The notes beneath the pieces are model-generated. The model did no database searches and was not told the origin of the DNA. It was given only the letters and a program-made list of their open reading frames with translations. Shown here one piece after another: positions 63,273 through 64,000 of a DNA stretch of 64,000 nt (position 1 is its first letter; every line of letters begins with the position of its first letter). Both the position numbers and the translations under genes were made by a program. Location: NCBI GenBank assembly GCA_037903475.1, contig JBAJFG010000590.1:186001-250000 (forward strand), read 5' to 3'. Origin of the DNA: Ancylostoma caninum. Its lineage: Eukaryota; Nematoda; Chromadorea; Rhabditida; Ancylostomatidae.

Positions 63273-64000
63273 GCCCTCTGCTAGTAGCGTCATAATCTGC
63301 CCAATATTAAACCCATACAAGCTTAGGGAGTCTTGATATTCCGTGAGCAGCTCGAAGATAGCCTGCAGCGCGGCATCATTTGGAACGTTAGTGTACAGAG
63401 AAGTCACATCGAACGACTCTATGACACACTCTCGCCCGAAACGTGCGCTGCGTAACTGCTCAAGGAACATGTTGGTATTTGAGAGGTGAGCCGGAACATG
63501 CTTTAGTAGTTGGACGATAATTGTGTTCAACAACCACGAAATCCTATCCGTAGGGCCACCTATCCCACTGATTATGGGTCTAACCTTGTACTCCTTTGGG
63601 TCGCCGGAAGCAAGACCACAATTAGGAGGTTTGTGAGTTTTTATGAGCGTGTAAAGAACGGGACAAACCGGAAGACCGTTCTTGAGGCGGGTAATGATGT
63701 TCTTAGGTATTCCCGCAGATCTAGCTGTTTCTACCCAAACCCTGTTTAGCCGGCGGTATTGCTCTCTGAACTCCGCGGCGGATGATGGCACATATGTTCT
63801 ATCATCCTCTAGATGGCACTTGGTTATTGCCATGTCTAGTTCACGTGACATTACAAAAAACTCCCCTCCTTTGTCGCTGGTGGAGATCTTGATCTTCCCA
63901 GCAGCGCAAAGATCACGTATTTCGCGTAGGCCGCAGCGCTGTGCAGGCGAGAGGTTATTAACAGGTCGTTTTCCCGCATTATGAGCCAATACTGAAAACA
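63270..64000 (-). pseudogene. PLE reverse transcriptase, N-terminal part
   Basis: Includes AGKIKISTSDKGGEFFVMSR (the PLE 'DKGG' motif), LYTLIKTHKPPNCGLASGD, VRPIISGIGGPTDRISWLLN and FDVTSLYTNVPNDAALQAIF, covering RT motifs up to just before the catalytic aspartates. The frame continues out of the window (upstream codons before 63989 are open). At 63272 it runs into the MITE and loses the natural sequence. RT copies the element RNA from the nick made by the endonuclease. Confidence 0.9.

Larger units (their letters stand above)
61758..64000 (-). mobile_element. Penelope-like element, nearly full length, MITE inserted
   Basis: RT and GIY-YIG endonuclease domains in the order expected for endonuclease-bearing PLEs, on the minus strand, starting beyond the window end. 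The coding region is cut by a TTAA MITE (62854-63272), a TAG a short way downstream of the insertion, and a frameshift near 61990. A hammerhead-like motif lies 3' of the stop. Confidence 0.88.

Noticed and set aside
1..64000. CRISPR array, bacterial operon, rRNA or phage features
   Set aside because: None seen; splice-site structure and element types are eukaryotic.

Overview
The window looks like nuclear DNA of a nematode, and it is repeat-dominated. The reasons are short exons with TTTCAG-type acceptors and GTGAGT/GTAAGT donors, small dispersed genes, many mariner copies, a Tc1-like TIR element, and Penelope-like elements (PLEs) with a GIY-YIG domain. A strongylid (hookworm-like) worm is my guess, not something the sequence proves. 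There are no bacterial operons, rRNA genes or CRISPR arrays. Most ORFs longer than 60 codons are chance frames inside repeats.

Host genes are scattered and split into small exons. The best supported lies on the minus strand at about 3.2-6.1 kb. Its exons join in phase into one protein with an RRM followed by a Tudor domain, suggesting a germline RNA-binding protein. Two further exons at 1.5-1.9 kb may be its 3' end or a neighbour. Other exon-level calls are a complete two-exon 99-aa gene (9.1-9.7 kb) whose C-terminal motif recurs in an exon at 55.3 kb, paralogous exons at 14.8 and 20.2 kb, a 90-aa two-exon gene at 32.3-32.7 kb with plus-strand exons beside it, a Ser/Thr-rich exon at 36 kb, a signal-peptide exon at 48 kb, and a two-exon plus-strand gene at 48.4-48.9 kb. 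Functions are unknown for nearly all of these.

Mobile DNA by position: TTAA-flanked foldback element (0.1-0.5 kb); mariner remnant (1.1-1.2 kb); Helitron-like element (7.9-8.7 kb); large foldback (10.1-12.0 kb); PLE fragment with direct repeats and a hammerhead-ribozyme-like motif (12.3-13.1 kb); Tc1-type MITE (13.5-14.0 kb); two abutting mariner relatives (15.5-17.1 kb); mariner fossil (18.6-19.8 kb); 5'-truncated Ty3/Gypsy element with an extra ORF after integrase and a 3' LTR (22.5-27.4 kb); palindrome (28.8-29.0 kb); GCCAAA-rich array (29.9-30.8 kb); mariners at 33.6-34.8 and 39.0-40.3 kb; inverted GC-rich array (40.7-41.3 kb); hAT-type MITE (41.4-41.7 kb); a nested stack at 42.2-46.2 kb with an intact mariner in its centre; PLE fragment (46.2-47.8 kb); two copies of a 1.2-kb TIR element at 49.0-50.5 and 51.5-53.1 kb, each with its own insertion; mariner fossil (56.2-57.4 kb); and a nearly full-length PLE cut by a TTAA element (61.5-64.0 kb).

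The repeats act mainly on each other. TTAA elements interrupt a PLE and two other repeats, and the intact mariner sits inside one of the TTAA elements. Two PLEs carry hammerhead-like motifs downstream of the GIY-YIG coding region, and a third has a decayed trace. All gene models come from reading by eye. Splice junctions were checked for phase, but no alignment was run.
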